In this document: positions 22,700 to 31,789 of the stretch, in pieces
How the letters are laid out: each line of letters opens with the position of its first letter
How positions within the stretch are numbered: the stretch's first letter is position 1
NCBI RefSeq assembly: GCF_030445035.2
Contig: NC_080698.1
Coordinates: 5,339,501 to 5,403,500 of the forward strand
Direction of reading: 5' to 3'
DNA from: Dasypus novemcinctus
Lineage: Eukaryota > Chordata > Mammalia > Cingulata > Dasypodidae
DNA: 64,000 bases
Notes under the pieces: generated by a model
The model's database searches: none
Told to the model about the DNA's origin: nothing
What the model saw: the letters and a program-made list of their open reading frames with translations, nothing else
Translations under genes and position numbers: made by a program

Positions 22700-24360
22700 T
22701 TAAAGTTTCCAAAAATGGGAATAATTACACAGACTATGGTGTTTCAGATTCAGGTCACGGCAAGCCCCGTTAAATTGCTAGTAAGTGTAACCGAAGGCCT
22801 CGAGTCTCGGGCCTGCCAAGTGAAAGGTGTGGAGACTTAGGACAGCAGTGGCGGCTGAGGGGGCAAAATACCTATGCCCGGAGTCACTGGGAGGTTCTCT
22901 CAACCTCCCCCGTCTTGACTGGAGCCTTGTGTGGTGGACCACCGAGGACAAGGGGGGACCACGGGAACGGAGGAGGCCGTACTCACTGGAAACCATTAGA
23001 GGACAAGATGGCCTTTTATAAAGACGATACCCCACCAGACTGCAAACACCTCCAGTGGAACCCAGTAGTGACATCCATTAGAAAGCAGACAGATTCAGCA
23101 ACAACAACCCCTGACAGAGTCTACGGGATGGGGGTGGGCATTGCAGGTCAAGCTCCTCTGGGGAGGTTCTGTATTCAAGTCCTTCCTCCCCCTGTGGACA
23201 TGATGTCAACAACGCTCCCTCCAGCTCACCCTTCAGAGATACGAAGGGAAAACCCACCAAAGGCCAGGTCCCCAATGCAGAATGATCCCAAAGCAGTCAG
23301 GATGCTGAAGGCAGAGGATTTAAAGCAGACCATAGAAATAGAGACAGGATATGGGTAGAATGGGTCAAATATACAGTGCAGAGTCTGATGTGAACAAAAG
23401 CACTGTTAGGCTTGTGCCACAGGCCGGCCACTGCTCATAGCGTGCCCTTTCCATTAGGTATGGAAGAGCATGAAAGGGAGTTTGAGTGCAAGGTGCTCCT
23501 CTTCCAGAGTGCTGCTCCTGGTGAAGATTGTAGTACGTTGTCCTCTCTCTTCCCTCCTGTCAAAAGGGAAACACCAAAGCCATCCCGGCTTCCTGCCTTG
23601 GTCCATGAAGTCCCTCTGCCTGTCTCTCTAGATGGGGAAAGGGCTCCAGGACCTTGGGACCATGGCCTTGTGTATGCGAGTACAGAACGTGAGTGAGGAT
23701 AGTGCTGGCAAGTTCTCCAGCTTGGCCATACCCGAGCAGACCTTGGTGGGACTGCGGGAAAGGCATCCTCCGACCGGTGTTACCTGAGAAGGGGGGAGGA
23801 GCCTGTGCCCTGGTTCAGTTGGCCATCCCATTTACCCCGGCATTTGAAACAGAGGAAGAAACACAAAACCAGGGAAAGAGAAAGGAAAGAAGTTTACTTG
23901 GTTCCTTTGATGACCAAATTTATCTAGATAATCTAGGAGTTCCCTGGGGAGTCCCTTGCGAATTTAAAGCTAGAAATCAGCTGCAGGATATGCATCATTC
24001 TTGTTCTGGTGGGTCACCTTTAACAAAAATGTGGATTGGATTAACTATCTATATTATAACCAACAAAGATTTCCCTATTACACTAGAGATGCAGTTAAGG
24101 GAATAGCAGAACAGTTGGATGCTATTAGCTGAATGGCCTGGGAAAATAGGATAGCCCTAGACATGGTGCTAGCAGAGAAAGGAGGCGCCTGTGTTATGAT
24201 TGGAAGTAGTTGCTGTACCTTCATCCCCAATAATATGGCCCCAGACAGGACTACCACCAAGGCCTTGCAAGGCTTAACAGCCTTATCTGAAGAGTTAGCA
24301 GAAAATTCTGGCATTGACAGCCCACTCACGGGGTGGTTAGAGCTGGTTTAGAAAATGGAG
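22700..24360 (+). pseudogene. ERV env remnant, with TM ectodomain motif
   Basis: The proline-rich part around 23100-23360 and cysteine-containing pieces to 24050 are compatible with a decayed surface subunit. The clearest part is 24130-24350, where a leucine/alanine-rich segment runs into a CX6CC motif (Cys codons at 24190, 24211 and 24214), typical of gamma-type transmembrane subunits. Stops upstream and downstream, and no continuous frame from a signal peptide, show that it is broken. Confidence 0.65.
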
Positions 24361-24625
24361 AGGACTGGCCCTGCCTGTCCTGACCTCCCTTACCATCGTG
24401 GCTGGGGCACCACAGCAGCTGGATGTTGTATCACCCCATGTGCCCGAGCATTAGCTCAGAGACTCCCTGAAAGGCCCTAACTAAAGACATGCCCACACAG
24501 CACAAGCCAAACACCCGTGCCCCCTGAACGAGGAAGAGCTCGATGATGAAGGTGAGGAGGCGCTCAGCAGACTTGAGAAACTAAATTGTGAAAACTAAAA
24601 GAGTCTAAAAGAAAGAAGGGGGATT

Positions 24626-25415
24626 TGTGGGAAAGGGTTAAGTTTAGTTTTCACAAAGGGGAAGCCAGGGCCGGCTCTGCCATTCCAGGAGGGAGAGAAA
24701 GGGGTTCCAGCGGCTTTGGAGCCAGGAATGTGAAAAGTGATGCCAAAGCAAGAAGGGCCAATGGTGAGGAGTGGGGGCGGGGCTAAAGCAAGAAGGGCCA
24801 ATGGTGAGGAGTGGGGGCGGGGCTAAAGCAAGAAGGGCCAATGGTGAGGAGTGGGGGCGGGGCTAAAGCGAGAAGGGCCAATGGTGAGGAGTGGGGGCGG
24901 GGCTAAAGTGAGAAGGGCCAATGGTGAGGGGTGGGGGTGGGGCTAAAGCGAGAAGGGCCAATGGTGACGGGTGGGGGTGGGGCTAAAGCGAGAAGGGCCA
25001 ATGGTGAAGAGTGGGGGCGGGGCTAAAGCGAGAAGGGCCAATGGTGAGGAGTGGGGGCGGGGCCAGGAGTGAACGCAGCACCGAATTTAAAAGTGTGCCA
25101 GGAGTGAAAGCGGCACTGAGCCTGCGCAGCTCGCCAGGGCATAGAGTGCAGGAGTGGCAACGAGAGCGGAACAGCGTAAGTTAGTTAGTTCTCTGGGATA
25201 GGCTGTAACCCCTGATGTACCCAGTCAGTGGGGAACAGGGGAGGGACCTGCGTGTTAGGTTTAGGGTATAAATGTCAGCGTTTCTTGCTGTTTGATGTGC
25301 CAGCCATTTTATCCAGGTCGCACTCCCGTTCTTGCAAGTTTGTTAATAAAATTCTTTTCTCCTCCACAATCGAGTGAGCTTTAGTTTTCTTACAGGTGAA
25401 GCTTTCTTTCTAACA
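24626..25415 (+). mobile_element. ERV 3' LTR with expanded U3 repeat
   Basis: The LTR starts TGTGGGAAAGG after the polypurine tract and ends CTAACA at 25415. Host GCAT at 25416-25419 matches the 5' target copy. It is 790 bp against 501 bp for the 5' LTR; the extra length is accounted for by the 40-bp repeat array at 24743-25062. A TATA-like GTATAAATG near 25266 and AATAAA near 25347 mark promoter and poly(A) signal. Confidence 0.93.
24743..25062 (+). repeat. 40-bp tandem array, 8 copies, in LTR U3
   Basis: Eight head-to-tail units contain GGGCCAATGGTGA and GTGGGGGCGGGGC, so each carries a CCAAT box and a GC (Sp1-type) box. Copies 1-4 and 8 are nearly identical; copies 5-7 carry point differences (AGTGAG, GTGACGGG, GGTGGGG). 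Only one diverged unit lies at the matching place in the 5' LTR. Confidence 0.95.
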
Positions 25416-25432
25416 GCATGATCAGGGTCTTT

Positions 25433-26109
25433 TCTTTTTTCCCCTCTCCTCTCCCTTCTCCCCTCCCCTCCCCTCCGCCCTTTCCCCTCCCCTGTCCTGC
25501 TGTTTTTGCTCTCTGTGCCCATTGGCTGTGTGATCTTCTGTATCTATTTCTCTTTTTGTCTTCTCTTCTGTCTTTCTCCTCTAGGATTTACCAAGATTCG
25601 ATCCTGGGGACCTCTGATGTGGAGAGAGGTTCCCTGTCAACTGAGCCACCTCAGTTCCTGGTCTTTGCTGTGCTTCACCTTGACTCTCCCCTTGCCTCTC
25701 TTTTGTTGCGTCATCATCTTGCTGCGTGACTCACTTGCGCGGGCAGTGGCTCACTGTGTGGGCACTCGGCTCACTGCGCAGGCACTCGGCTTGCTGCACA
25801 GGCACTCGGCTCACAGTGCAGGCACTGCTCACCGCATGGGCACTGGCTAACCATGCGGACACTCACGTGGGCACTCAGTTCACCATGTGGGCACTCAGCT
25901 CACCACACAGGCACCCACATGGGCACTTGGCTTGCCAAGAGAGCAGTCGGCTCACTGCGCAGGCACTGGCTCACCACACAGGCACTCAGCTTGCCACGCA
26001 GGCATGCTTAGTCTCCTCTTCTTTTTCACTGGGAGGCCCCAGTGATCGAACCTGGGTCCTCCCATATGGTAGGCGGAGGCCTTATCACTTGAGCCACATC
26101 TGCTTCCCC
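25433..26109 (-). repeat. Oversized DAS-type SINE with internal minisatellite
   Basis: The right end is the complement of the tRNA-like head (GAGCCACATCTGCTTCCCC) and the left end is a pyrimidine-rich tail. The body is about 680 bp because of an expanded repeat. The flanking duplication is GATCAGGGTCTTT (25420-25432) / GATTCAGGGTCTTT (26110-26123). It inserted one base outside the ERV target duplication. Confidence 0.85.
25736..26003 (-). repeat. Short tandem units inside the SINE
   Basis: Roughly 12-20 bp units of the form GGCACTCGGCTCACTGCGCA recur more than ten times with variations (GGCACTCAGCTCACC and similar). Confidence 0.8.
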
Positions 26110-26110
26110 G

Positions 26111-26480
26111 ATTCAGGGTCTTTAAATATCATTTTATAATTTTAAAATGTTAGCATATTATTTTTGTTTGTTCAATACCAAAGATCAAATTTCTCATTAT
26201 TCAAACTGCCTCAATTTCCTACATTAGTTTTATTAGCTAAATGAGCTACACTATTGTTTAAAATTAGAAATTTTATGTATAAAATTATATTTAACAAAAC
26301 ATTATCCCTTTTTAAAAGATTTATTATATGTAATTCTTACAGTGCTAGAATATACAAAGATTTAATGTGTGAGCTAAACTGTAATTTCCAGATTCTTAAC
26401 TACTTTAAGAATTTAGACCAAAGTTAGTGAGTGATCCTTAAATGCCTGCACTATTTCTAAAAATAAATTTAAAGGATACA
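26111..26480. other. AT-rich intergenic, no feature seen
   Basis: Unique AT-rich sequence between two SINEs. Confidence 0.5.
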
Positions 26481-26496
26481 AAAACACTGGATACTG

Positions 26497-26926
26497 GAAA
26501 ACAGATGTGGCTCAACCAATTGGATTCCTGTCTACCATGTGGGAGGTCCAGGGTTTGATGCCCAGGGCCTCCTGGTGAGGGCGAGCTGGCCCATGCAGAG
26601 TGCCGCCCACGCAAGAATGTGGTCCCATGCAGGACAGCCACCCTGCATGGGAATGCCGCTTCGTGCAGGAAAGCTGCCCTGCACAGGAGTGCCAGCTGAT
26701 GTGGAGAGCTGGTGCAGCAAGATGATGCAACAAGAGACACAGAGGAGAGAAAATAAGAAGAGGTAGCAGAGCAGGGGAGCTGAGGTGGAGCAAGAGAATG
26801 AGCGCCTCTCTCCCACTCCAGAAGGTCCCAGGATTATTTTCTGGAGCTGCTTAATGAGAATACAAGCAGACACAGAAGACACAGAGAGCAGACAATGGGG
26901 GAACAGGGGAAGAAATAAATATAAAT
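26497..26926 (+). repeat. DAS-type SINE, two-unit form
   Basis: The same architecture as 15757-16205. It is flanked by AAAACACTGGATACT (ending near 26495) and AAAAATACTGGATACT (26927-26942). Confidence 0.94.
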
Positions 26927-26942
26927 AAAAATACTGGATACT

Positions 26943-27296
26943 AAATGTAATTTTAGTTCATCTTTATTTCTTAAAATGTTGGTAGAGTAATAAAACATGC
27001 ATACGATTTTGAGTGATAATATATGCATGTTTTTAAAATGATGCAAAACAAATGCTTAGATTTATAGCCTAACGGTTTTTAAATTTTTGCTATATATAAA
27101 ATATATTTAAAAATAGAAAAGGTGTGGTTAATCAAACAATTACAATATTCCTTCATCAGTTGTAACAAAGGTACCACACTAATGCAGGGGGTTAAATATG
27201 GGGGGGGTATACAGGAACTCTGTATTTTCTGCATGATTTTTGTGTAAACCTACAACTTCTCTAATAAAATTCAATTTTAAAAAAGATAGACAGGGG
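26943..27296 (+). other. AT-rich sequence ending in an L1-like 3' tail
   Basis: Positions 27190-27290 read GGTATACAGGAACTCTGTA, then TTTGTGTAAACCTACAACTT and CTAATAAAAT, the usual L1 3' terminus pattern. The rest is unassigned. Confidence 0.5.
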
Positions 27297-27597
27297 AGCA
27301 GAGGTTCCTGGTGCCTCCTGAAAGATAGCGAGCTGACACGACAGGCAGGCGCAGTGAGCTGATGCAAGAAGCTGACGCAACGAGATGAGGCAACAAGAGA
27401 CACAGGAGGAAGAACACAATGAGACACACAACAAAGCAGGGAGCGGAGGGGGCTCAAGTGACTAGGCGCCTCCCTCCCACACCGGAAGTCCCGGGTTCAG
27501 TTCCCGGTGCCTCCTAAGGAAACAATGAAGACGAACAGCTTCAGCAAGCGCAAACAACGAGGGGGTGGGGAGAGAGAAAGTAAATCTTTGAAAAAAG
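27297..27597 (+). repeat. DAS-type SINE, variant with AAGACGAACAG tail
   Basis: Leading GAGCTGACACGACAGGCAG repeats are followed by a tRNA-like unit (GGGCTCAAGTGACTAGGCGC, B box GGTTCAGTTCCC). It is the same subfamily as 1-191 and is flanked by AAAAGATAG at both ends. Confidence 0.88.
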
Positions 27598-29267
27598 AGA
27601 AAAGATAGGGAAGGGACTCCCCGTTCGCTCCAGTGGAGAGGAGACACTGAAGACAGAGCGACTGAGAGGACAGGGCCATGAAAGAGACCGAAAGAAATGC
27701 GGGACCCTGGGGGTCTCAGCCCAGCAAGAACCACCAAAGCGAGCCAGGCTGATGGTGGCTCTGCCAGGAGACCCTGATCTGGGCCCTCCCGGCTTCTCCC
27801 CTAAAATTAATGAAATGACCCTGCCTGAGAGGGTGACAGGGAGTTCCAGGGAAGGGGCCTTTGGGTGCCAGACCCAGGAGAGCCCCGGAGACCCTGGAGG
27901 GCTGGCCCCTGCAGCCGTGGGCGGCTCGTGTCCTGAAGTCGGGTTACAGAAAGCCAGGTCCTCCTGGGGAGGGGAGGACGGTGGCCGGGGCCCGAGCCCC
28001 CGGGAGGAAGTGGGTGCTGGAGCGGGGGGCTGCTTTGGGACACCCCTGCGGCAGCAAGGAGTGGGGGCGGCGACCGGCCAGGGACCTGAGGCCGCGACGT
28101 GCAGGGCAGCTTCTGGAACGTGGAAGGAGGGCCTCGGGGACGTGGGGGCCACCAGCCTCTTGCGCCCCACTGCCCTCCGCAGCCTCGCTGCCCGCAAAAT
28201 GCACTGAGCCCCCCTCGAGCCTGCCCTGGCGGCGAGGCCCGGCCCCCAGGCTCCCCACTGCTCCCGGGCCCTCCCCACCCCGCAGCAGCCAACGCTGCCC
28301 ACCTCGGCGCCACCCAGTAACGGAGAAGGGGAGGGCGCCCGTCGCCCTCGTTGTGCCTTAGGAAGGGAAGGAGGGCCTGTCAAGTCGTGGAAATGGTGTC
28401 TTTCCAACCACTGTCTCGGTCCGGGTATTTAGAGCAGGAATGGACAAACCGGAAAGGTCCAGGGCGCTTCTGGCCAAACGTGGATGTCACCTCGTGGCAG
28501 CTGACGGGCCCCCCTGTCCTGGGAAGGCTCCGAGGCGCCTGAGGACGTTACAGGCCAGAGGGCTTCTGGCGCCCACCCGGGGAGGGGGTCCCTCCGTGCC
28601 CTCCAATGGAGAAGGCTTCTCTCCTTTAGGTGCTGGAGGTCAGCTGGGCTCGGGGAGGAGGCCACTCCATACCTCCCTGTGGGTAAATGGAGTCACAGCA
28701 CGAGCAGCCCGGCCCCGCTGAGCACGGAGCCTCCCGCCACCTCCAGCTGCCGCCGAGCCCAGCTCCTGTCCCTGCCCTCGGAGGCCAGGGTGTCCCTGCT
28801 GTTCCTCCCCGGAAGGCTGAGAGCGGCTCGCCGAGGACCCCGGCCCCTCCTGGGCGGGGGGAGGCCACCTGGTGCACGCTGGGGCCTAGGGCCCCCGTTC
28901 TTTCCAGATGGGAGCATCCTGCTCCCGCCACCCCAGGACCCGCCAGGAGGCCTCTGGCTCCCCCTCCCCAGCCACTGGCCTCTGCCTTTCCCTGTCCCCA
29001 ACCCACTCTCCCGTCCCCAGGGGTTTCCTACATCTGCGATCTGTCCACCTTTCAGTCCCCTGGAAGTGGCCTCCAGGTTGTCTGGGCGACACAGAGGACC
29101 CTGCCCAGGGTCCTCACAGGTTTCGGCCAGAGCCAAGCACCAGCTGAGAAAAAGCGTCATCCCGCGCTAGTGTGCTCAGCTAAACCTCCCTTCAAGAATC
29201 AGGGCAAAGTACTTTAAGAAAGAGAAAACAGTCGCCACAAACGGGTCAAGACCGAAGGAAGTAGGTC
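27598..29267. other. GC-rich block with no assigned gene
   Basis: High G+C from about 27.7 to 29.2 kb with moderate CpG. Overlapping long frames on both strands (288 codons at 27541-28407 -, 176 at 28687-29217 +) are low-information proline/glycine/alanine-rich. No domain, start context or splice framework supports a gene. Confidence 0.45.
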
Positions 29268-29468
29268 TAAAGCAGGGTTTCTGCCCCGCTGCCCCTGACA
29301 GCTTGCAGCGGATGATGGGGTGGGGGTGGCCACTGGCCTCTGCATCTTGGGCTATTCGGCAGCACCCCTGGCCTCTACCCACTAGATGTCACTCCACTCC
29401 CAGCTGTGACAACCAAAACTGTGTTTCTAGATCATGCCAAGTGTTCCTCAGCTGAGAAACTCTGGTCT
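29268..29468 (+). mobile_element. MER5A-like hAT fragment
   Basis: The middle CAGCACCCCTGGCCTCTACC, then CACTAGATGTCACTCC and GTGACAACCAAAACTG, match the MER5A nonautonomous hAT consensus. It is bounded by CAGGGTTTCT and its inverted counterpart near AGAAACTCTG. Confidence 0.75.
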
Positions 29469-29731
29469 AAAGGACGCTATTCAGGAAGGGGGGAAATGGC
29501 GCTAGAAGGAAGCTCTGGCTGAGAAGTTTAGGGTGCTCCAATGTCCATTCTCCCCTTTTCCTAACAGTAGAATCCCTCTCGGCTGGGCATAGAACTGGAG
29601 CCTGTTAGGGGACGGCGAGATGTTTGGCCAGGCTGTGATTTACTTTACCTTGGAGAACAGACCACAATTTGACCCAATCTGCAGCCTTAGGAAAATGGGA
29701 GGAAAAACCCAGGATGGTGGGTTTGCAGCCT
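29469..29731. other. Intergenic, no feature seen
   Basis: Unique sequence before the next SINE. Confidence 0.4.
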
Positions 29732-30150
29732 TTTTTTTTTTAAGACTTATTTTTTTTATTTATTTCTCTCCCCTCTCCCCACGCATTGTCTGCTCTCTGT
29801 GTCCATTCACTGTGTATTCTTCTGTGTCTGCTTGCATTCTTGTCAATGGCACCAGGAATTTGTGTCTCTTTTTGTTGCATCATTTTGCTGCATCAGCTCT
29901 CCGTGTGTGTGGCACCACTCCTGGGCAGGCACTACTTTTTTGGTGCAGGGCGACTCTCTTTACAGGGCACACTCCTTGTGCGTGGGGCTCCCCTATGCAG
30001 GGGACAGCCCTGCGTGGCATGGTACTCCTTGGGCGCATCAGCACTGCACATGGGCCAGCTCAGCACATGGGTCAGGGGGCTCTGGTTTGAACCCTGGACC
30101 TCCCATGTGGTAAGTGGATGCTCTGTCAGTTGAGCCATGTCCACTTCCCT
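29732..30150 (-). repeat. DAS-type SINE, extended form
   Basis: A minus-strand extended copy. Poly(T) lies near 29733-29742 and the complement of the head (GAGCCATGTCCACTTCCC) near 30130-30149. Confidence 0.92.
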
Positions 30151-30470
30151 ATGTGGCTTCTTCTTGTCTGTTGTTACCAAAGTTCCGTGAGCTGGAGCCA
30201 CCGAGTGCAAGCAGAGTTGGAAGCACCTAGAGTTTTGCTAATGCAAGTAATTTCCAAATGTGCCCTGCCATATGTGAAGAGCTGAATAATGTGATACCTC
30301 ATGAGATTGAAAAACCCGCCCCTTCAGCCACACCAGATGAGGCAGAGCTGTTGTGCTCAGGAGGCAGCCTTCGCAGGAAACAACACAGCCGCCAGCAAGG
30401 AGGGATCAAGGCACTGGTGTTCGTGACAAACCTACCACACTGGCAAACATGCAGAAAGCTGGCAAAACCA
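30151..30470. other. Intergenic, no feature seen
   Basis: Unique sequence between a SINE and an L1 3' fragment. An 84-codon open frame at 30258-30512 has no recognisable content. Confidence 0.4.
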
Positions 30471-31345
30471 ACTAAGAGGAAATCAAAGACCTACTGGTCA
30501 ACTGATTTTTGATGATGATTCCAAGCCAGTTCAAGAGGGGAAAGAATAGCCTTGTCAACAATTGTTCTGGGGCAAGTGGATAACCACATGCAAAAGAATG
30601 AAGCTGCCCCCCTACCTCACGCCATATACAAAACGTAACTCAAAATGGACATAGACCCAAATGTAAGAGGTAAAACTATAAAACTCTAAGAAAATACAAG
30701 AGAAAATCTTTATGACCTTGGATTAGACAATGGTTTCTGAAATATGACACAAGTACAAATGAGAAAGAAAACATAAATTGGACTTTACAAAATTAAAACA
30801 TTTGGGGCTTCAACTATGGGAGACTATCAAGAAAATGAAAACTCAGAGTGAGAAAAATATTTGCAAATCATGAATCTGATAAGGGACTTGTATAGAGAAT
30901 ATACAGAGAACTTATACAATTCAATAATAAAAAGGCATATAACCCAATTTAAGAATAGCTAAAAATCTAAATAGACATTTCTCCAGAGAAGACAGAGTAA
31001 AAAATATATAATAAATGAAGTATTGATGGATGCTCCCACACAGATGAATCTAGAAAACATTATGCTAACTAAAAGAAATCAGTCACAAAGGACCACTTTT
31101 GGTATGCTTGCATTTGTTTGAAATGCCCAGAATAGACAAATCTAGACAGTGTTTGGGGGAGTGGTTTGAGGGTAATGGGTGCGAACTGCTAATGCATATG
31201 CTGTTTTTTGGAGGGTGATGAAAATGTTCTAAAATTGATTGTGGTGATGATTGTACAACTCTATCAATACACTAAAAAATATTAAACTTTACACCTTAGG
31301 CGAATCCATTGTATGTGAATTATATCTCTGTAAAGCAAAAAGAAG
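30471..31345 (+). mobile_element. L1 3' region fragment
   Basis: End of ORF2 and the 3' UTR: TACTGGTCAACTGATTTTTG, GGGGAAAGAATAGCCTTGTC, ATAAATTGGACTTTACAAAA and a terminal GAATTATATCTCTGTAAAGC. It is decayed, with many stops. Confidence 0.85.
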
Positions 31346-31483
31346 CTGATTTCCTTTCAAGGTTCACATACGTCATTCCAGGATAACCAGGGCCCTGAGC
31401 AGGGCTCATACCTTTCATTTCAGGTCTTGTCTTACAGGTGAAGATGTTTACAGAGTCTGACTTGGCATGTAGGTAGCTGTTTG

Positions 31484-31571
31484 GGGTTTTTTTAGGCAGT
31501 ATGGGGACTGAACTCAGGACCTTGGACATGGGAAGCAGGCGCTCAACCACTGAGCCACACCCACCTCCCCA
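31484..31571 (-). repeat. DAS-type SINE, short form
   Basis: A minus-strand tRNA-like unit only: GGACTGAACTCAGGACC is the B-box complement and GAGCCACACCCACC the head complement. Confidence 0.8.
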
Positions 31572-31789
31572 GGTGGTGCTGTTTTGAAGCTGGCAGAGAA
31601 ATGCAAGAAAGGGTTTGTGTTTTTTCCTAATTCCCAAAGTGGTTCTACCGTGAGAAATACCTCAGAGAAGGAAGAAAAGAGTGAAGATGTTTTCGAACCA
31701 AGAAACCGAGCAGTCCCAGGCCGGGGGGGCTTGTTCGCTCTCCTCTGTGTGACCCAACAGGGCAAATCCCCGGTCCCAGCAGTGTCACA

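Larger units (their letters stand above)
18189..24625 (+). mobile_element. ERV internal region, class I, defective
   Basis: Two bases after the 5' LTR comes a primer-binding site, TTTGGGGGCTCATCTGG (from 18191), close to the tRNA-Pro type used by gammaretrovirus-like elements. A polypurine tract AAAGAAAGAAGGGGG lies just before the 3' LTR. Between them are remnants of RT, RNase H, integrase and Env; I could not recognise gag in 18210-19900. Frames are broken throughout by stops and frameshifts, and a later L1 3' end interrupts pol at 21034-21420. Not replication-competent. Confidence 0.9.

Noticed and set aside
24133-24351. Syncytin-like domesticated envelope
   Set aside because: Only a short TM piece is open, and stops and frame changes break the rest of env.
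24743-25062. CRISPR-like regular repeat
   Set aside because: Units are head to tail with no unique spacers, inside an LTR of a mammalian provirus.
27541-28407. 288-codon minus-strand frame
   Set aside because: Same composition effect; it also runs into the SINE at 27297-27597, which a real exon would not.
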